32,449 nucleotides of DNA. Source: Gemmatimonadota bacterium (lineage in GTDB: Bacteria > Gemmatimonadota > Gemmatimonadetes > Gemmatimonadales > Gemmatimonadaceae). The notes under the pieces are model-generated. The model was given only the letters and a program-made list of their open reading frames with translations. It had not been told where the DNA came from and did not search any database. This document shows, one piece after another, positions 7,822 through 16,543 of the stretch. Both the position numbers and the translations under genes were made by a program. The stretch's first letter is position 1. Each line of letters begins with the position of its first letter. The stretch spans positions 1 through 32,449 of the forward strand of contig PLLD01000089.1 of assembly GCA_003141205.1 (NCBI GenBank), read 5' to 3'.

Positions 7822-7867
7822 GTACATGCCGGGTACATGCCGGGTACATGCCGGACGTACATGCCGG
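7822..7867. repeat. Four copies of an 11-bp direct repeat (GTACATGCCGG)
   Basis: Copies at 7822-7832, 7833-7843 and 7844-7854 are head to tail at exactly 11-bp spacing; a fourth identical copy follows at 7857-7867 after a 2-bp insert. They lie in the ~230-bp gap between two divergent genes (b561-like, minus; ABA-sandwich, plus). One-helical-turn spacing is what cooperative DNA-binding sites show, so an operator is plausible. A replication-slippage array is the plain alternative. Nothing else is recognisable in this gap. Confidence 0.75.
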
Positions 7868-7959
7868 ACCCGATCCGCGTCGTTACAATTGTCCGACGGC
7901 GAGCGTCCGGCGACTAGGGCGCGAGAACGACGCCATGCCCATCGGGGAGCGACCGCACA

Positions 7960-8361
7960 ATGAGCGACGACATGCCAGCCGGCCGCGAGCTCGATGCGCT
8001 CGTCGCAGAGAGGGTGATGCTCTGGTCCGGCGTGGGGAACCGCCCCGATCGGATGTCGACCTACCTCGGCGGGGACGGATGGTCGGGAAATAGACTCGAC
8101 CAGGGCGAGGTGCTCAGCGACATCCCGTACTACAGCACCGCTGTCGGAGCGGCGTGGCTCCTGGTCGAAGGGCTAGACGAGGACTGGTGCTGCTCGCTTC
8201 AGGAGCACCCTGCGGAGTACAACGAATGGGCGTGCACCTTCGCCCATCGCCGCGACGCCCTGTCGGTTAGCGGTTCCGCGAACACGGCCGCTCTTGCCAT
8301 CTGTCGCGCGGCGCTCAAAGCCGTCGGACCCACGGGCTCTCACGTACGACCGCCCGCCTGA
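7960..8361 (+). CDS. Orphan phage-type ABA-sandwich domain protein
   Basis: Protein of 133 aa. It starts at an ATG 11 nt after GGGGAG. The N-terminal [15 protein letters not shown], the central [17 protein letters not shown] and the C-terminal [18 protein letters not shown] follow the pattern of the small phage ABA-sandwich domain proteins found in prophages of many bacteria. Their biochemical role is unknown. No other phage gene is near, so this is probably a domesticated or stranded gene. It stands alone between the repeat cluster and ppk2, ending 88 bp before the latter. The assignment rests on motif pattern only. Confidence 0.7.
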   Translation: MSDDMPAGRELDALVAERVMLWSGVGNRPDRMSTYLGGDGWSGNRLDQGEVLSDIPYYSTAVGAAWLLVEGLDEDWCCSLQEHPAEYNEWACTFAHRRDALSVSGSANTAALAICRAALKAVGPTGSHVRPPA

Positions 8362-8449
8362 AAACGCTGCGGCGGCCGCGCGGCGCAACAATTGCCACGC
8401 CGGCGAGCACCCACGCGAATCGACCTGCGCAGCTCGTGAGACTGACGGG

Positions 8450-9325
8450 ATGGCGATGACAATCAAATCACAGGACTTCCGGGTGCGGCCCGGAGACCCC
8501 GTCAGGCTCAGCAAGTGGCCGACGATTGTGCAGCCCTATTGCACGTCCGCGAGGCAGTACCAGAAACGTCTGCGCGAGCATGTGGAGGAGCTGAGCGCGC
8601 TGCAACGACTGCACTACGCGACAAACCGCTATGCCCTGCTGGTGATTTTCCAGGCGATGGATGCGGCCGGGAAGGACGGCGCGATCCAGCACGTCATGTC
8701 CGGGGTCAATCCGCAAGGCTGCGAGGTCGTCAGCTTCAAGCAGCCGAGCGTCGAAGAGCTGGAGCATGATTTTCTCTGGCGTACGACCTGCCGGCTCCCC
8801 GACCGCGGGCGGATCGGCATTTTCAATCGGTCCTATTACGAGGAAGTGCTGATCGTTCGCGTGCATCCCGAGCTTCTCCGCGCCGAGGGACTGTCGGAGG
8901 CGATGCGCGACAAGAAAAGCATCTGGGAGAAGCGGTATCGCTCCATCGTGGAGTTGGAGAGCCACCTCTATCGCAACGGCACGCGGATCGTCAAGGTGTT
9001 CCTCCACCTGTCGCAGGAAGAGCAGCGCAAGCGATTTCTCTCGCGCATCGATGAGCCGGACAAGAATTGGAAATTCAGCCTCTCGGACGTGCACGAGCGG
9101 ACATACTGGCCGCAATACATGGCCGCGTATGAGGAGTGCCTGAGCGCGACGAGCACCCATCATGCACCCTGGTACGTCGTTCCCGCCGATGACAAGGAGA
9201 ATGCCCGGTTGATCGTCTCCCACCTCGTTCTTGATGCGCTCAAGGAGCTGAAGATGGCATATCCCCGGACCGACGCGAAGCGGCGGCGGGAATTGCGATC
9301 GATCCGCAAATTGCTCGCGAAATAA
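8450..9325 (+). CDS. ppk2: Polyphosphate kinase 2 family protein (PPK2)
   Basis: Protein of 291 aa. PPK2 enzymes move phosphate between polyphosphate and nucleotides (mostly using polyphosphate to make NDP/NTP from NMP/NDP) in the cytoplasm. The Walker A segment is [11 protein letters not shown] with D71, K75 and D76; the Walker B/lid region is [20 protein letters not shown] with R127; then [17 protein letters not shown] and a C-terminal [16 protein letters not shown]. The single-domain length and the SGVNPQG and FLWR motifs fit class I/III short enzymes. ATG 8450 is followed by a second ATG at 8456; the ribosome site is weak, and a longer start at 8294 has no family support. It leads the plus-strand operon, with the proton pump 20 nt downstream. 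Confidence 0.95.
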   Translation: MAMTIKSQDFRVRPGDPVRLSKWPTIVQPYCTSARQYQKRLREHVEELSALQRLHYATNRYALLVIFQAMDAAGKDGAIQHVMSGVNPQGCEVVSFKQPSVEELEHDFLWRTTCRLPDRGRIGIFNRSYYEEVLIVRVHPELLRAEGLSEAMRDKKSIWEKRYRSIVELESHLYRNGTRIVKVFLHLSQEEQRKRFLSRIDEPDKNWKFSLSDVHERTYWPQYMAAYEECLSATSTHHAPWYVVPADDKENARLIVSHLVLDALKELKMAYPRTDAKRRRELRSIRKLLAK

Positions 9326-9345
9326 CGGGCGATTTGTGGCCGCTG

Positions 9346-11703
9346 ATGGTGGATAACGCGATTGCGCCGCCATCGGCGGTGAAGGACATCCCGCCTGCGG
9401 CCGGCCTCACGAGCGCCGACGCCAGAAGCCGATTGGAGAAATCGGGGCCCAACGCCATGCCCGACACGGCGCTGCACCCCCTCCGCAGGGCGCTGGGTAG
9501 CTTCTGGGCTCCGGTTCCGTGGATGCTCGAGGCGGCGATCGTCCTCGAAGTGGTGCTCGGCAAGTACGTCGAGGCGGCGATCATCGCGTCTCTCCTGATC
9601 TTCAACGCCGCTCTGGGGTTCTTGCAGGAAGGGCGCGCCCAGGCGACGCTGGCCGCGCTGAAGGCACGGCTCGCGTTGAACGCGGCCGTCAAGCGTGACA
9701 ACGCCTGGACGTCCATACCCGCGGCCGCATTGGTCGTGGGAGATGTCGTCAAGCTCTCGCTCGGGGCCGTGGTAGCCGCCGACGTGCGTCTGACCGAGGG
9801 ATCGGTGCTGCTGGACCAGTCCATGCTCACCGGCGAATCCATTCCGATCGAAGCGGGTCCCGGGTTCGAGACCTATGCGGGAGCGCTGGTGCGGCGCGGT
9901 GAAGCGGTCGCCGAGGTCACGGCGACCGGAGCGCGCACCAAGTTCGGACGCACCGCGGAGCTCGTTCGTACCGCGCACGTTGAAAGCTCCCAGCAAAAGG
10001 CCGTGCTCCGCGTGGTGCGCAACCTCGCCCTGTTCAACGGCGCCATCATTGTGCTGCTGGTCGGGTATGCCTACACCCTCAAGCTGTCGCTGGGTGCGGA
10101 GATCATTCCCCTGGTGCTCACGGCGGTTCTGGCGGCGATCCCCGTCGCACTGCCCGCCACCTTTACTCTCGCGGCCGCGCTCGGCGCGAAGGCACTGTCC
10201 ACGCTGGACGTTCTTCCCACGAGGCTGTCCGCGATAGACGAAGCGGCCTCAATGGATGTCCTGTGCGCGGACAAGACCGGCACGCTGACGCGGAACGAAC
10301 TGACCGTGACGGCCGTCCGTCCCATGTCCGGCTTCGACGAGTCCTACGTTCTGGGCGTGGCGGCCCTGGCGAGCTCGGACGGCGGGCAAGATCCGGTCGA
10401 TGCCGCCATTCGGGCCGCCGCCGCCGCCAAGGTCGCCCCCGATCTGCCGAAGCTGGTTACCTTCGTCCCCTTCGATCCCGGGACGAAGATGTCGGCGGCG
10501 ACTGCCACGGATACGGGCGGGGCCACGGTCCGCGCCGTCAAGGGCGCCTTTGCCGTCGTGGCCGGCTTGACGCAACCGGCACCCGATGCGGCGAGGACGG
10601 CGAGCGAACTCGAGGCGCAGGGCTTCCGAGTGCTGGCCGTGGCCGTCGGGCCGCCCGCGGCGTTGAAACTTGCCGGAGTCATTGCGCTCAGCGATCCGCC
10701 CCGATCGGATTCCGCCGCGTTGATTGCGGAGCTGCACACGCTAGGCGTGCGCACAGTCATGGTGACGGGCGATGCGCCGGCGACTGCAACCATCGTGGCT
10801 CATGCCGTTGGTCTGGAGGGGAAAATCTGTCCCCCCGGGCCGATCCCCGCCGATGTGCGACCCGAGGAGTTCGCCGTGTTCGCCGGCATTCTTCCGGAGG
10901 GAAAGTATGACCTCGTGAAGGCATTTCAGAAGACGGGTCACACCGTCGGCATGTGCGGCGACGGCGCCAACGACGGGCCGGCGTTGCGCCAGGCGCAGAT
11001 GGGGATCGCGGTGTCGACGGCCACGGATGTCGCCAAATCCGCAGCCGGCATCGTGCTGACCAAGCCCGGATTGGGCGGCATCGTCGCCTCGGTGAAGGAG
11101 GGCCGCGTGACGTTCCAGCGCATCCTGACCTATACCATCAACTCCCTGACCAAGAAGATCGTCCAGGTCCTCTTTCTGGCGGCCGGGCTGGTCATGACCG
11201 GGCACGCCATCCTGACGCCCCTGCTGATGGTGATCTTGATGGTGACCGGGGACTTCCTGGCCATGTCCTTGACGACCGATAACGTCCGCTCGTCGCCCTG
11301 GCCGAATGCGTGGCACATCGGCCGCCTGACCGTGGCGGCCGTGATTTTCGCCGTGTGTGACCTGCTCTTTTGCATCGGGGTCTTTGCGTTCGGCGCATTT
11401 CACCTGTCCCTCGGATTGGATGCGCTCCGAACTTTGACCGTGATCATCCTGGTGTTCGGGGGCGAGGGCGTCCTGTACGCCCTGCGCGAGCGGCGGCGCA
11501 TGTGGAGCTCTCGACCGAGCCGATGGGTCATCGTATCGTCCGTCGCAGACGTGCTCATCATTGCTACCCTGGCGACCCGCGGAATCGCCATGACCGCCTT
11601 ACCGTTCGTCGTTGTCGTCGGCACGCTGGGCGCGGCCATCGCCTTCGCCTGCATCGTGGACGGTATCAAGGTCCCCGTGTTCCATCGCCTCGGGATCACA
11701 TAG
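9346..11703 (+). CDS. Plasma-membrane-type H+-pumping P-type ATPase (P-IIIA)
   Basis: Protein of 785 aa expected to export protons using ATP. Features in order: an N-terminal cation-ATPase domain; helices 1-2 (PWMLEAAIVLEVV, IIASLLIFNAALGFLQEGRA); actuator with TGES (T162-S165); helix 4 with IPVALPATFTLAAALGA, the H+-ATPase-type signature; the phosphorylation site CADKTGTLTRNEL (D309); hinge MVTGDAP and CGDGANDGPAL; and helix 6 with MVTGDFLAMSLTTDN, whose Asp matches the proton-binding Asp of plant and fungal pumps. Start taken as ATG 9346; a TTG at 9334 is also in frame. It has no long regulatory C-tail. A stop 3 nt before the next gene points to one operon with ppk2 and the MFS gene. Confidence 0.94.
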   Translation: MVDNAIAPPSAVKDIPPAAGLTSADARSRLEKSGPNAMPDTALHPLRRALGSFWAPVPWMLEAAIVLEVVLGKYVEAAIIASLLIFNAALGFLQEGRAQATLAALKARLALNAAVKRDNAWTSIPAAALVVGDVVKLSLGAVVAADVRLTEGSVLLDQSMLTGESIPIEAGPGFETYAGALVRRGEAVAEVTATGARTKFGRTAELVRTAHVESSQQKAVLRVVRNLALFNGAIIVLLVGYAYTLKLSLGAEIIPLVLTAVLAAIPVALPATFTLAAALGAKALSTLDVLPTRLSAIDEAASMDVLCADKTGTLTRNELTVTAVRPMSGFDESYVLGVAALASSDGGQDPVDAAIRAAAAAKVAPDLPKLVTFVPFDPGTKMSAATATDTGGATVRAVKGAFAVVAGLTQPAPDAARTASELEAQGFRVLAVAVGPPAALKLAGVIALSDPPRSDSAALIAELHTLGVRTVMVTGDAPATATIVAHAVGLEGKICPPGPIPADVRPEEFAVFAGILPEGKYDLVKAFQKTGHTVGMCGDGANDGPALRQAQMGIAVSTATDVAKSAAGIVLTKPGLGGIVASVKEGRVTFQRILTYTINSLTKKIVQVLFLAAGLVMTGHAILTPLLMVILMVTGDFLAMSLTTDNVRSSPWPNAWHIGRLTVAAVIFAVCDLLFCIGVFAFGAFHLSLGLDALRTLTVIILVFGGEGVLYALRERRRMWSSRPSRWVIVSSVADVLIIATLATRGIAMTALPFVVVVGTLGAAIAFACIVDGIKVPVFHRLGIT

Positions 11704-11706
11704 AGA

Positions 11707-13053
11707 ATGGCAGCAGAGGCACCACCCACGACGGCATTGCCATCCCCCACCGCACCGCCCGCCGCAGCCCCCCGCGACTTCTCCCACGTCTGGCGCGCGC
11801 TCCGGCATCACGATTTCCGCCTCTTCGTCGTCGGCCAGAGCATATCGCTCATCGGCACATGGATGACCCGTATCGCGACGGCGTGGCTCGTGTACCAGCT
11901 CACCCGATCCTCCCTGCTGCTCGGCACCGTCGGCTTCGCCGGTCAGATCCCGACATTTCTTCTCGCGCCCCTCGCCGGCGTTCTCGTGGATCGCCTGGAC
12001 CGCCGTCAGGTCCTCCTGTGGACCCAGGCCCTGGCGATGCTGCAGTCGCTGGCCCTCGCGTGGCTCACGCTATCGCATCGCATCACCATCGCCGAAGTCC
12101 TGGCCCTCAGCGTCTTCCAGGGCGTGATCAACGCCTTCGACATGCCGGCGCGGCAGTCCTTCCTGGTGCAAATGGTCGAGGATCGGGCCGACCTGTCGAA
12201 TGCCATCGCCATCAACTCCTCGATGGTGAACCTCGCACGGCTCGTCGGCCCCTCCCTGGCCGGTCTCGTGATCGCCGCCAGCAGCGAGGGCTGGTGCTTC
12301 CTCCTCGACGGAATCAGCTACGTCGCGGTCATCGTCTCGCTGCTCCTGATGCGGGTGCGCGTGGCCCGCGCGCCGCGTGGCACGTCGTCGCTCATCGCGC
12401 AGATGCGCGAGGGCTGGACGTACGTGTCGACATTCGTGCCCGTCCGCACCATTCTGCTGCTCTTTGCCATTATCAGCCTGATGGGGATGCCGTACGTCGT
12501 GCTGATGCCGATCTTCGCGGCGCAGGTGCTCCATGGCGGTCCGCATACGTTGGGCTTCTTGATGGGGGCCGCCGGTGTCGGCGCGGTCGTCTCAGCCCTC
12601 TCGCTGGTGGTGCGACGGTCGGTGCGTGGCCTCACGAAGATGCTGCCCATCGCCGCTCTGCTCTTTGGCACCAGCCTCGTCCTCTTCGGACTCTCGCGGG
12701 TGCTGTGGCTGTCGCTCCTGCTCATGCTGGTGACCGGGTTCGGCATGATGCAGGGACTCACCGCCAGCAACACCATCATTCAGACGCTCGTCCCCGAGGA
12801 CAAGCGCGGTCGCGTGATGAGCTACTATACCGCGGCCTTCGTCGGCATGGCTCCGTTTGGAAGCCTGCTGGCCGGTGCGCTGGCGAGCAGGATCGGCGCG
12901 CCGCGGACCGTCATGGTGACGGGCTCGTGCTGCATCGTCGGCGCCGTGTGGTTCTGGTCGCGCCTCACGGCCATCCGCACCGACATACGGCCGATCTACG
13001 AGCAGCTCGGCATCATTCCGGCGCTGAGCCCGCCCATCGACGTCGGAAGCTAG
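11707..13053 (+). CDS. MFS exporter (EntS/MFS_3-like)
   Basis: Protein of 448 aa with a Pro/Ala-rich cytoplasmic leader, then about 12 membrane helices in two halves. The order is that of MFS_3 exporters such as the enterobactin exporter: WRALRHHDFRLFVVGQSISLIGTWMTRIATAWLVYQL in helix 1, GVLVDRLDRRQVLL (the loop 2-3 D-R-x-x-R motif), the segment NAFDMPARQSF, and VPEDKRGRVMSYYTAAF in the second half. The substrate is unknown; it is more likely an exporter of a small molecule than an importer. It starts 3 nt after the ATPase stop with no separate promoter room, so proton gradient and exporter are probably expressed together. It converges on the small membrane-protein gene. Confidence 0.92.
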   Translation: MAAEAPPTTALPSPTAPPAAAPRDFSHVWRALRHHDFRLFVVGQSISLIGTWMTRIATAWLVYQLTRSSLLLGTVGFAGQIPTFLLAPLAGVLVDRLDRRQVLLWTQALAMLQSLALAWLTLSHRITIAEVLALSVFQGVINAFDMPARQSFLVQMVEDRADLSNAIAINSSMVNLARLVGPSLAGLVIAASSEGWCFLLDGISYVAVIVSLLLMRVRVARAPRGTSSLIAQMREGWTYVSTFVPVRTILLLFAIISLMGMPYVVLMPIFAAQVLHGGPHTLGFLMGAAGVGAVVSALSLVVRRSVRGLTKMLPIAALLFGTSLVLFGLSRVLWLSLLLMLVTGFGMMQGLTASNTIIQTLVPEDKRGRVMSYYTAAFVGMAPFGSLLAGALASRIGAPRTVMVTGSCCIVGAVWFWSRLTAIRTDIRPIYEQLGIIPALSPPIDVGS

Positions 13054-13078
13054 ACCGACCCCGGACCGGCGATGCCCG

Positions 13079-13321
13079 TCAGGACTTCGGGCGACCCCCT
13101 CGGCGCGCGACGCGAATCGCGCGCAGGTGCGGCGCCACGATCGCCAGCACCGCGAGGACCCACACGATGGTATACATCTGCTGCACTTTGGCCGACGCAC
13201 GGGCGATGTGCGCGGCGTAATACGCTCCGATCGCGACGGCATCGAGCGCCACGACCATCGTCACCATGCGGAGAAGCGCGCGCCGCGCGGCGACCAGGTC
13301 CGGCGGGAGCGGAGTACCCAT
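13079..13321 (-). CDS. Small two-helix membrane protein, unknown
   Basis: Protein of 80 aa from ATG 13321. Two hydrophobic segments, VTMVVALDAVAIGAYYAAHI (~20-39) and MYTIVWVLAVLAIVAPHL (~49-66), are joined by a short polar loop (ARASAKVQQ), and the tail is basic (RAIRVARRGGRPKS), so the C-terminus should be cytoplasmic. I recognise no family. It lies 46 bp downstream of the GNAT gene on the same strand and faces the MFS gene end to end with a 25-bp gap. Confidence 0.7.
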   Translation of the reverse strand: MGTPLPPDLVAARRALLRMVTMVVALDAVAIGAYYAAHIARASAKVQQMYTIVWVLAVLAIVAPHLRAIRVARRGGRPKS

Positions 13322-13367
13322 TACAGACGCACCGAGATCGAGTCCGACATGCCGCGGTGGCGCCGGC

Positions 13368-13877
13368 CTAGATCGGCACGAGGTCCCTGACGAAGACGAG
13401 CTTGTCGTCGCCCGGCCGGTAGAAATTCGGGATACGCGCCACCAGCCGGTACCCCGCCGACTCGTAGAAGCCAACGGTCGGCCGGTAAATCTCCTGCGAT
13501 GACGTCTCGATGAGCACGAGCCGCCCGTTCCGTCGGCGCACTTCCTCCTCCGCCGTCGCGACGAGGCGCCGCCCATATCCCCGTCCCTGCGCGGCGGGAT
13601 CGACCGCCACCCAATACAGATCGAACGTCCCCTCGGTGAGCGGCGTCGGCCCGACGCAGACGTACCCGTGCACCGTGCCCGGCGGCGTTTCGAGCACGTA
13701 GGTCAGGTACCCGCTCGCCTCCCCCCCCGCCAAGGAGGCGTCGACGAGCTCCATCGCGGTGTCCGCTTCGATTTGCGAGAAGTGGCCCGTCGCGACGACG
13801 ATCGAATGAATCCGGTCGCGGTCCTCGCGCTCGACCGGGCGGACCTGCGGCGTCGCCGCGACGGCCGTCATGCCCAT
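13368..13877 (-). CDS. GNAT-family N-acetyltransferase
   Basis: Protein of 169 aa, a full-length single GNAT domain. The acetyl-CoA pyrophosphate loop is clear: DLYWVAVDPAAQGRGYGRRL (motif A, Q/R-x-x-G-x-G/A). Motif B follows with FYESAGYRLVARIPNFYRPGDDKLVF, typical of the end of GNAT proteins of the ribosomal or small-molecule type. N-terminal VRPVEREDRDRIHSIV is the usual first strand and helix. The acceptor is unknown. ATG codons at 13877 and 13871 are both possible starts. The gene is followed by the small membrane protein and preceded (45 bp) by the secreted DUF1579-like gene, all minus strand. Confidence 0.9.
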   Translation of the reverse strand: MGMTAVAATPQVRPVEREDRDRIHSIVVATGHFSQIEADTAMELVDASLAGGEASGYLTYVLETPPGTVHGYVCVGPTPLTEGTFDLYWVAVDPAAQGRGYGRRLVATAEEEVRRRNGRLVLIETSSQEIYRPTVGFYESAGYRLVARIPNFYRPGDDKLVFVRDLVPI

Positions 13878-13922
13878 CTGTCCGTCCCGCGCGCGCGCAC
13901 TCCCGTCCCCTGCGGCATCAAG

Positions 13923-14447
13923 TCAGCGCTGCCTCGAATACAGCCCATTAAAGAGGTTCTTCCAGGTCGCGCCGCCGTCCGTCGACATGTCCCAGACCTG
14001 CCGTACCTTGTTCGGACTCCCTTCGCGCTGCCACGTGATCCGGTTGAGATACGCCTTCCCCGTCCGCGCCCCGACCGTTTCGCCCATGAGCACCATCTTC
14101 CCATCGGCGACACCGCCCTCGAGCAGCAGGATCGCCCCGTTATTGTCGACCCACGTCTGGTGCCAGCGCTTCGTGCTCGCGTCGTAGGTGTTGAGGCTCG
14201 TCCCCCGACTGCCGTCCGTTCCCGCCCAGTGCTCCTGCACCACGCACCCGCCGAACTCGTGCGTGACGCGGTTGGTGCCCGCCGGTGTGCCGCTCGTGTC
14301 CACGACCGTCCAATCCCCCACCCAGAAATCGAATTGCCGATACTCCGGGGCACTGCAGGGCGCGGGGAGCGTGCCCAACGCCTGCCCCGCGCGCGGCACA
14401 AGTGCGGCGACGCAGCCTAGCGCGACGATCCACCCAGTCCGAGACAT
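13923..14447 (-). CDS. Secreted DUF1579-like protein
   Basis: Protein of 174 aa. A signal peptide (VALGCVAALVPRAGQALG) is followed by the conserved start EYRQFDFWVGDWTV, then THEFGGCVVQEHW, SLNTYDASTKRWHQTWVD and an end WKNLFNGLYSRQ. These are the marks of the periplasmic or secreted beta-barrel proteins grouped with DUF1579. No biochemical role is known for them; a lipocalin-like ligand pocket is usually supposed. ATG 14447 is the first start after the divergent intergenic sequence. The Cys pair (C31 before EYRQF and C68 in GGCVVQ) might make a disulphide, which I cannot test. Confidence 0.75.
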   Translation of the reverse strand: MSRTGWIVALGCVAALVPRAGQALGTLPAPCSAPEYRQFDFWVGDWTVVDTSGTPAGTNRVTHEFGGCVVQEHWAGTDGSRGTSLNTYDASTKRWHQTWVDNNGAILLLEGGVADGKMVLMGETVGARTGKAYLNRITWQREGSPNKVRQVWDMSTDGGATWKNLFNGLYSRQR

Positions 14448-14580
14448 ACGAGCTCTCCATCGGTCGAGAGAACAGTGCGGCGACGGGTCGCACGGAATGG
14501 TCCCGTGCGCCCAACCCGTGCTATAACCTATGGTCGCAACCAACAAACGTGAACGCCCGACCCTCCTCGAGTCGAGCCCC

Positions 14581-14979
14581 TCACATCCCGACGTACGCCT
14601 CCGCTTCGATCTCGACCAGCATGTTGGGGTCGACCAGATGGGATACCGCGACCAGCGTCGCCGCCGGCCGGATGTCGCCGAACACCGCTCCGTGCGCCCG
14701 CCCGACAGCCTCCCAGTCCGCAATCCGGGTCACATAGGTCCGCGTCCGCACCACATCCGTCAGCGCGCCACCCGCGCGCTCGAGGGCCGCGGCAATGTTG
14801 CGGAGCGTCTGCACGGCCTGCGCCTGCGCATCTCCGACTCCGACGATCCCGCCGTCCGGACCGGTCGCCGTCGTGCCCGAGACGTAGATGTGCGGCCCGA
14901 CGCGGACCGCGCGCGAATACCCGATGATGGGCTCCCACGGCGTGCCAGAGGCGATGTTGCGGCGTGTCGGTCGGGACAT
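14581..14979 (-). CDS. RidA/YjgF-family protein
   Basis: Protein of 132 aa covering a whole RidA domain: [24 protein letters not shown] at the start, then [31 protein letters not shown], and [26 protein letters not shown]. The Arg in RPAATLV and the Glu in VEIEAEA occupy the active-site positions that bind the imine substrate of RidA, so hydrolysis of reactive enamines/imines is plausible, although subgroups differ. A start at ATG 14979 keeps the domain intact. The gene is divergent from the M20 peptidase gene across a 109-bp gap, and followed by 133 bp without a gene. Confidence 0.9.
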   Translation of the reverse strand: MSRPTRRNIASGTPWEPIIGYSRAVRVGPHIYVSGTTATGPDGGIVGVGDAQAQAVQTLRNIAAALERAGGALTDVVRTRTYVTRIADWEAVGRAHGAVFGDIRPAATLVAVSHLVDPNMLVEIEAEAYVGM

Positions 14980-15088
14980 GGCTCTCTCCGGAAGGGCGTG
15001 AGCGTGGAGGGGACCCGAAAGATGCATCGAGCCGCCCCCGACCACCGGCCGCTTGTTCCAGCGCTCGCCGGCTTCGTACCTTGTCTCG

Positions 15089-16543
15089 ATGCGGACCGCT
15101 CGCCTCCTCGGCCTCGGCGTGCTTCTCCTCCTCGGCCTCCTCGCCGTTCGGACCGCACGCTTTACCTCGCGGCAGCTCCAGCTGTCCCCCAGTCCGTTGC
15201 TCGGCGTCGACGACAGCGCCGCCGCCATCCGACTCGCGCACGCGCTGACGTTCCGGACGATCTCCTACGGAGATTCCGCCCCTCCGCGCGACGCCCTGCT
15301 CGAGCTCCACGCATACCTGGCCGCGAGCTTTCCGGCGACCGCCGCGACGCTCACCCGGGAGGCCGTCGATAGCCTGTCCCTACTATACATGTGGCGGGGG
15401 ACCGACACCGCGCTACGGCCGCTGATCTGCATGGCGCACCTGGACGTGGTACCGATCGACCCGGCGACGGAGAGCCGGTGGCAGTACCCCCCGTTCGCCG
15501 GGCAGATCGTCGATGGCTTCGTCTGGGGGCGCGGGTCTCTCGACGACAAGGCGGGAGTCCTCGCGACCCTCGAGGCGGTCGAGTACCTGATCGCGCACGG
15601 CGTCCACCCGCGCCGAACGATCTACCTCGCCTTCGGCCACGATGAGGAGACCGCCGGGCACGGCGCCGCCGCCATCGCCGATCTCCTGCGCTCCCGTGAC
15701 GTCGTACCGGAAGCGGTCCTCGATGAAGGAGGGCTCGTCACTCGCGGTGTCATCGTCGGCGTCGCCGCTCCGGTCGCCCTTCTCGGGATCGCGGAAAAGG
15801 GGTACCTCAGTGTCGCCCTGACTGTCGATGGAGCGGGCGGTCATTCATCCGCACCGCCGCCCGAAACGACGGTCGGCGTCCTGAGTGCGGCCGTGGCGCG
15901 ACTCGAAGCCCACCCCTTCCCCGTTCGCCTGACCTCTCCCGATCGCGCATTTCTCGAGACGGTCGGACCCGAGATGTCGCTGTCGCGACGCGTGCTTCTG
16001 TCGAATCTGTGGCTCTTCGGCCCCCTGGTCGCTCGCATGCTGGCCGCCTCGCCCGATATGAATGCCTTGGTGCGCACGACCACGGCGCCGACGATGTTCG
16101 AGGGGAGCGTTAAGGACAACGTCCTCCCGGCCCACGCCCGTGCCGTGGTCAACTTTCGGCTCCTCCCGGGCGACAGCGTGGCGGGGGTGCTTGCCGCCGT
16201 CCGCCGCATCGTGCACGACCCCCGCGTCCAGATCACGCCGTACGGACCGACCCACAGCGACGCCTCCGCGGTCGCATCCACGACATCGCCGTCGTATGCC
16301 CTGCTCAACCGCGCCGTCCGGGAGGTCATCCCCGACGCCGTCGTGGCGCCCTTTATGATCGTGGCGGAGACCGATGCGCGGCAGTACCGGGGCGTGAGCC
16401 CAAACGTCTACGGATTCCTCCCCGTCGCCGTCACCGAAACGGAGCTGCCAGGGATCCATGGCGCCAACGAGCGGGTCGCCATCCACGCCTACGGCGACGC
16501 GGTGCGCATCATGATCCACTTCCTCCAGGATATGGCCCAATGA
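15089..16543 (+). CDS. M20 metallocarboxypeptidase, membrane-anchored (CPS1/PM20D-like)
   Basis: Protein of 484 aa. One N-terminal hydrophobic helix ([15 protein letters not shown]) anchors or exports it. The two-zinc M20 site is complete by motif: MAHLDVVP (H117, with D119), [10 protein letters not shown] (D152 bridging), HDEE (E186 general base, E187 ligand), LDEGG (Asp ligand) and a C-terminal GIHGANE (His ligand). The dimerisation-domain loop [13 protein letters not shown] is also present. The pattern is that of yeast carboxypeptidase S and animal PM20D1, enzymes that cut a C-terminal residue or an N-acyl amino acid. Its last codon overlaps the start of cobT in an ATGA, which makes a peptidase/B12 pairing on one transcript. 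Confidence 0.93.
   Translation: MRTARLLGLGVLLLLGLLAVRTARFTSRQLQLSPSPLLGVDDSAAAIRLAHALTFRTISYGDSAPPRDALLELHAYLAASFPATAATLTREAVDSLSLLYMWRGTDTALRPLICMAHLDVVPIDPATESRWQYPPFAGQIVDGFVWGRGSLDDKAGVLATLEAVEYLIAHGVHPRRTIYLAFGHDEETAGHGAAAIADLLRSRDVVPEAVLDEGGLVTRGVIVGVAAPVALLGIAEKGYLSVALTVDGAGGHSSAPPPETTVGVLSAAVARLEAHPFPVRLTSPDRAFLETVGPEMSLSRRVLLSNLWLFGPLVARMLAASPDMNALVRTTTAPTMFEGSVKDNVLPAHARAVVNFRLLPGDSVAGVLAAVRRIVHDPRVQITPYGPTHSDASAVASTTSPSYALLNRAVREVIPDAVVAPFMIVAETDARQYRGVSPNVYGFLPVAVTETELPGIHGANERVAIHAYGDAVRIMIHFLQDMAQ

Noticed and set aside
7822-7867. Repeat cluster as a CRISPR array
   Set aside because: Units are 11 bp with no unique spacers between them and no cas genes nearby.
11370-13220. 616-codon open frame on the plus strand across the ATPase end and the MFS gene
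   Set aside because: Shifted frame over two real genes with full family motifs; its translation is Arg/His/Pro rich without domains.
14448-14580. Regulatory RNA or gene in the gap between the RidA gene and the DUF1579-like gene
   Set aside because: No conserved motif, strong hairpin or small frame with a ribosome-binding site was seen.
15000-15088. Longer start for the M20 peptidase at 15053
   Set aside because: The 12 extra residues precede a normal signal/anchor start at ATG 15089 and lie in the divergent promoter region.
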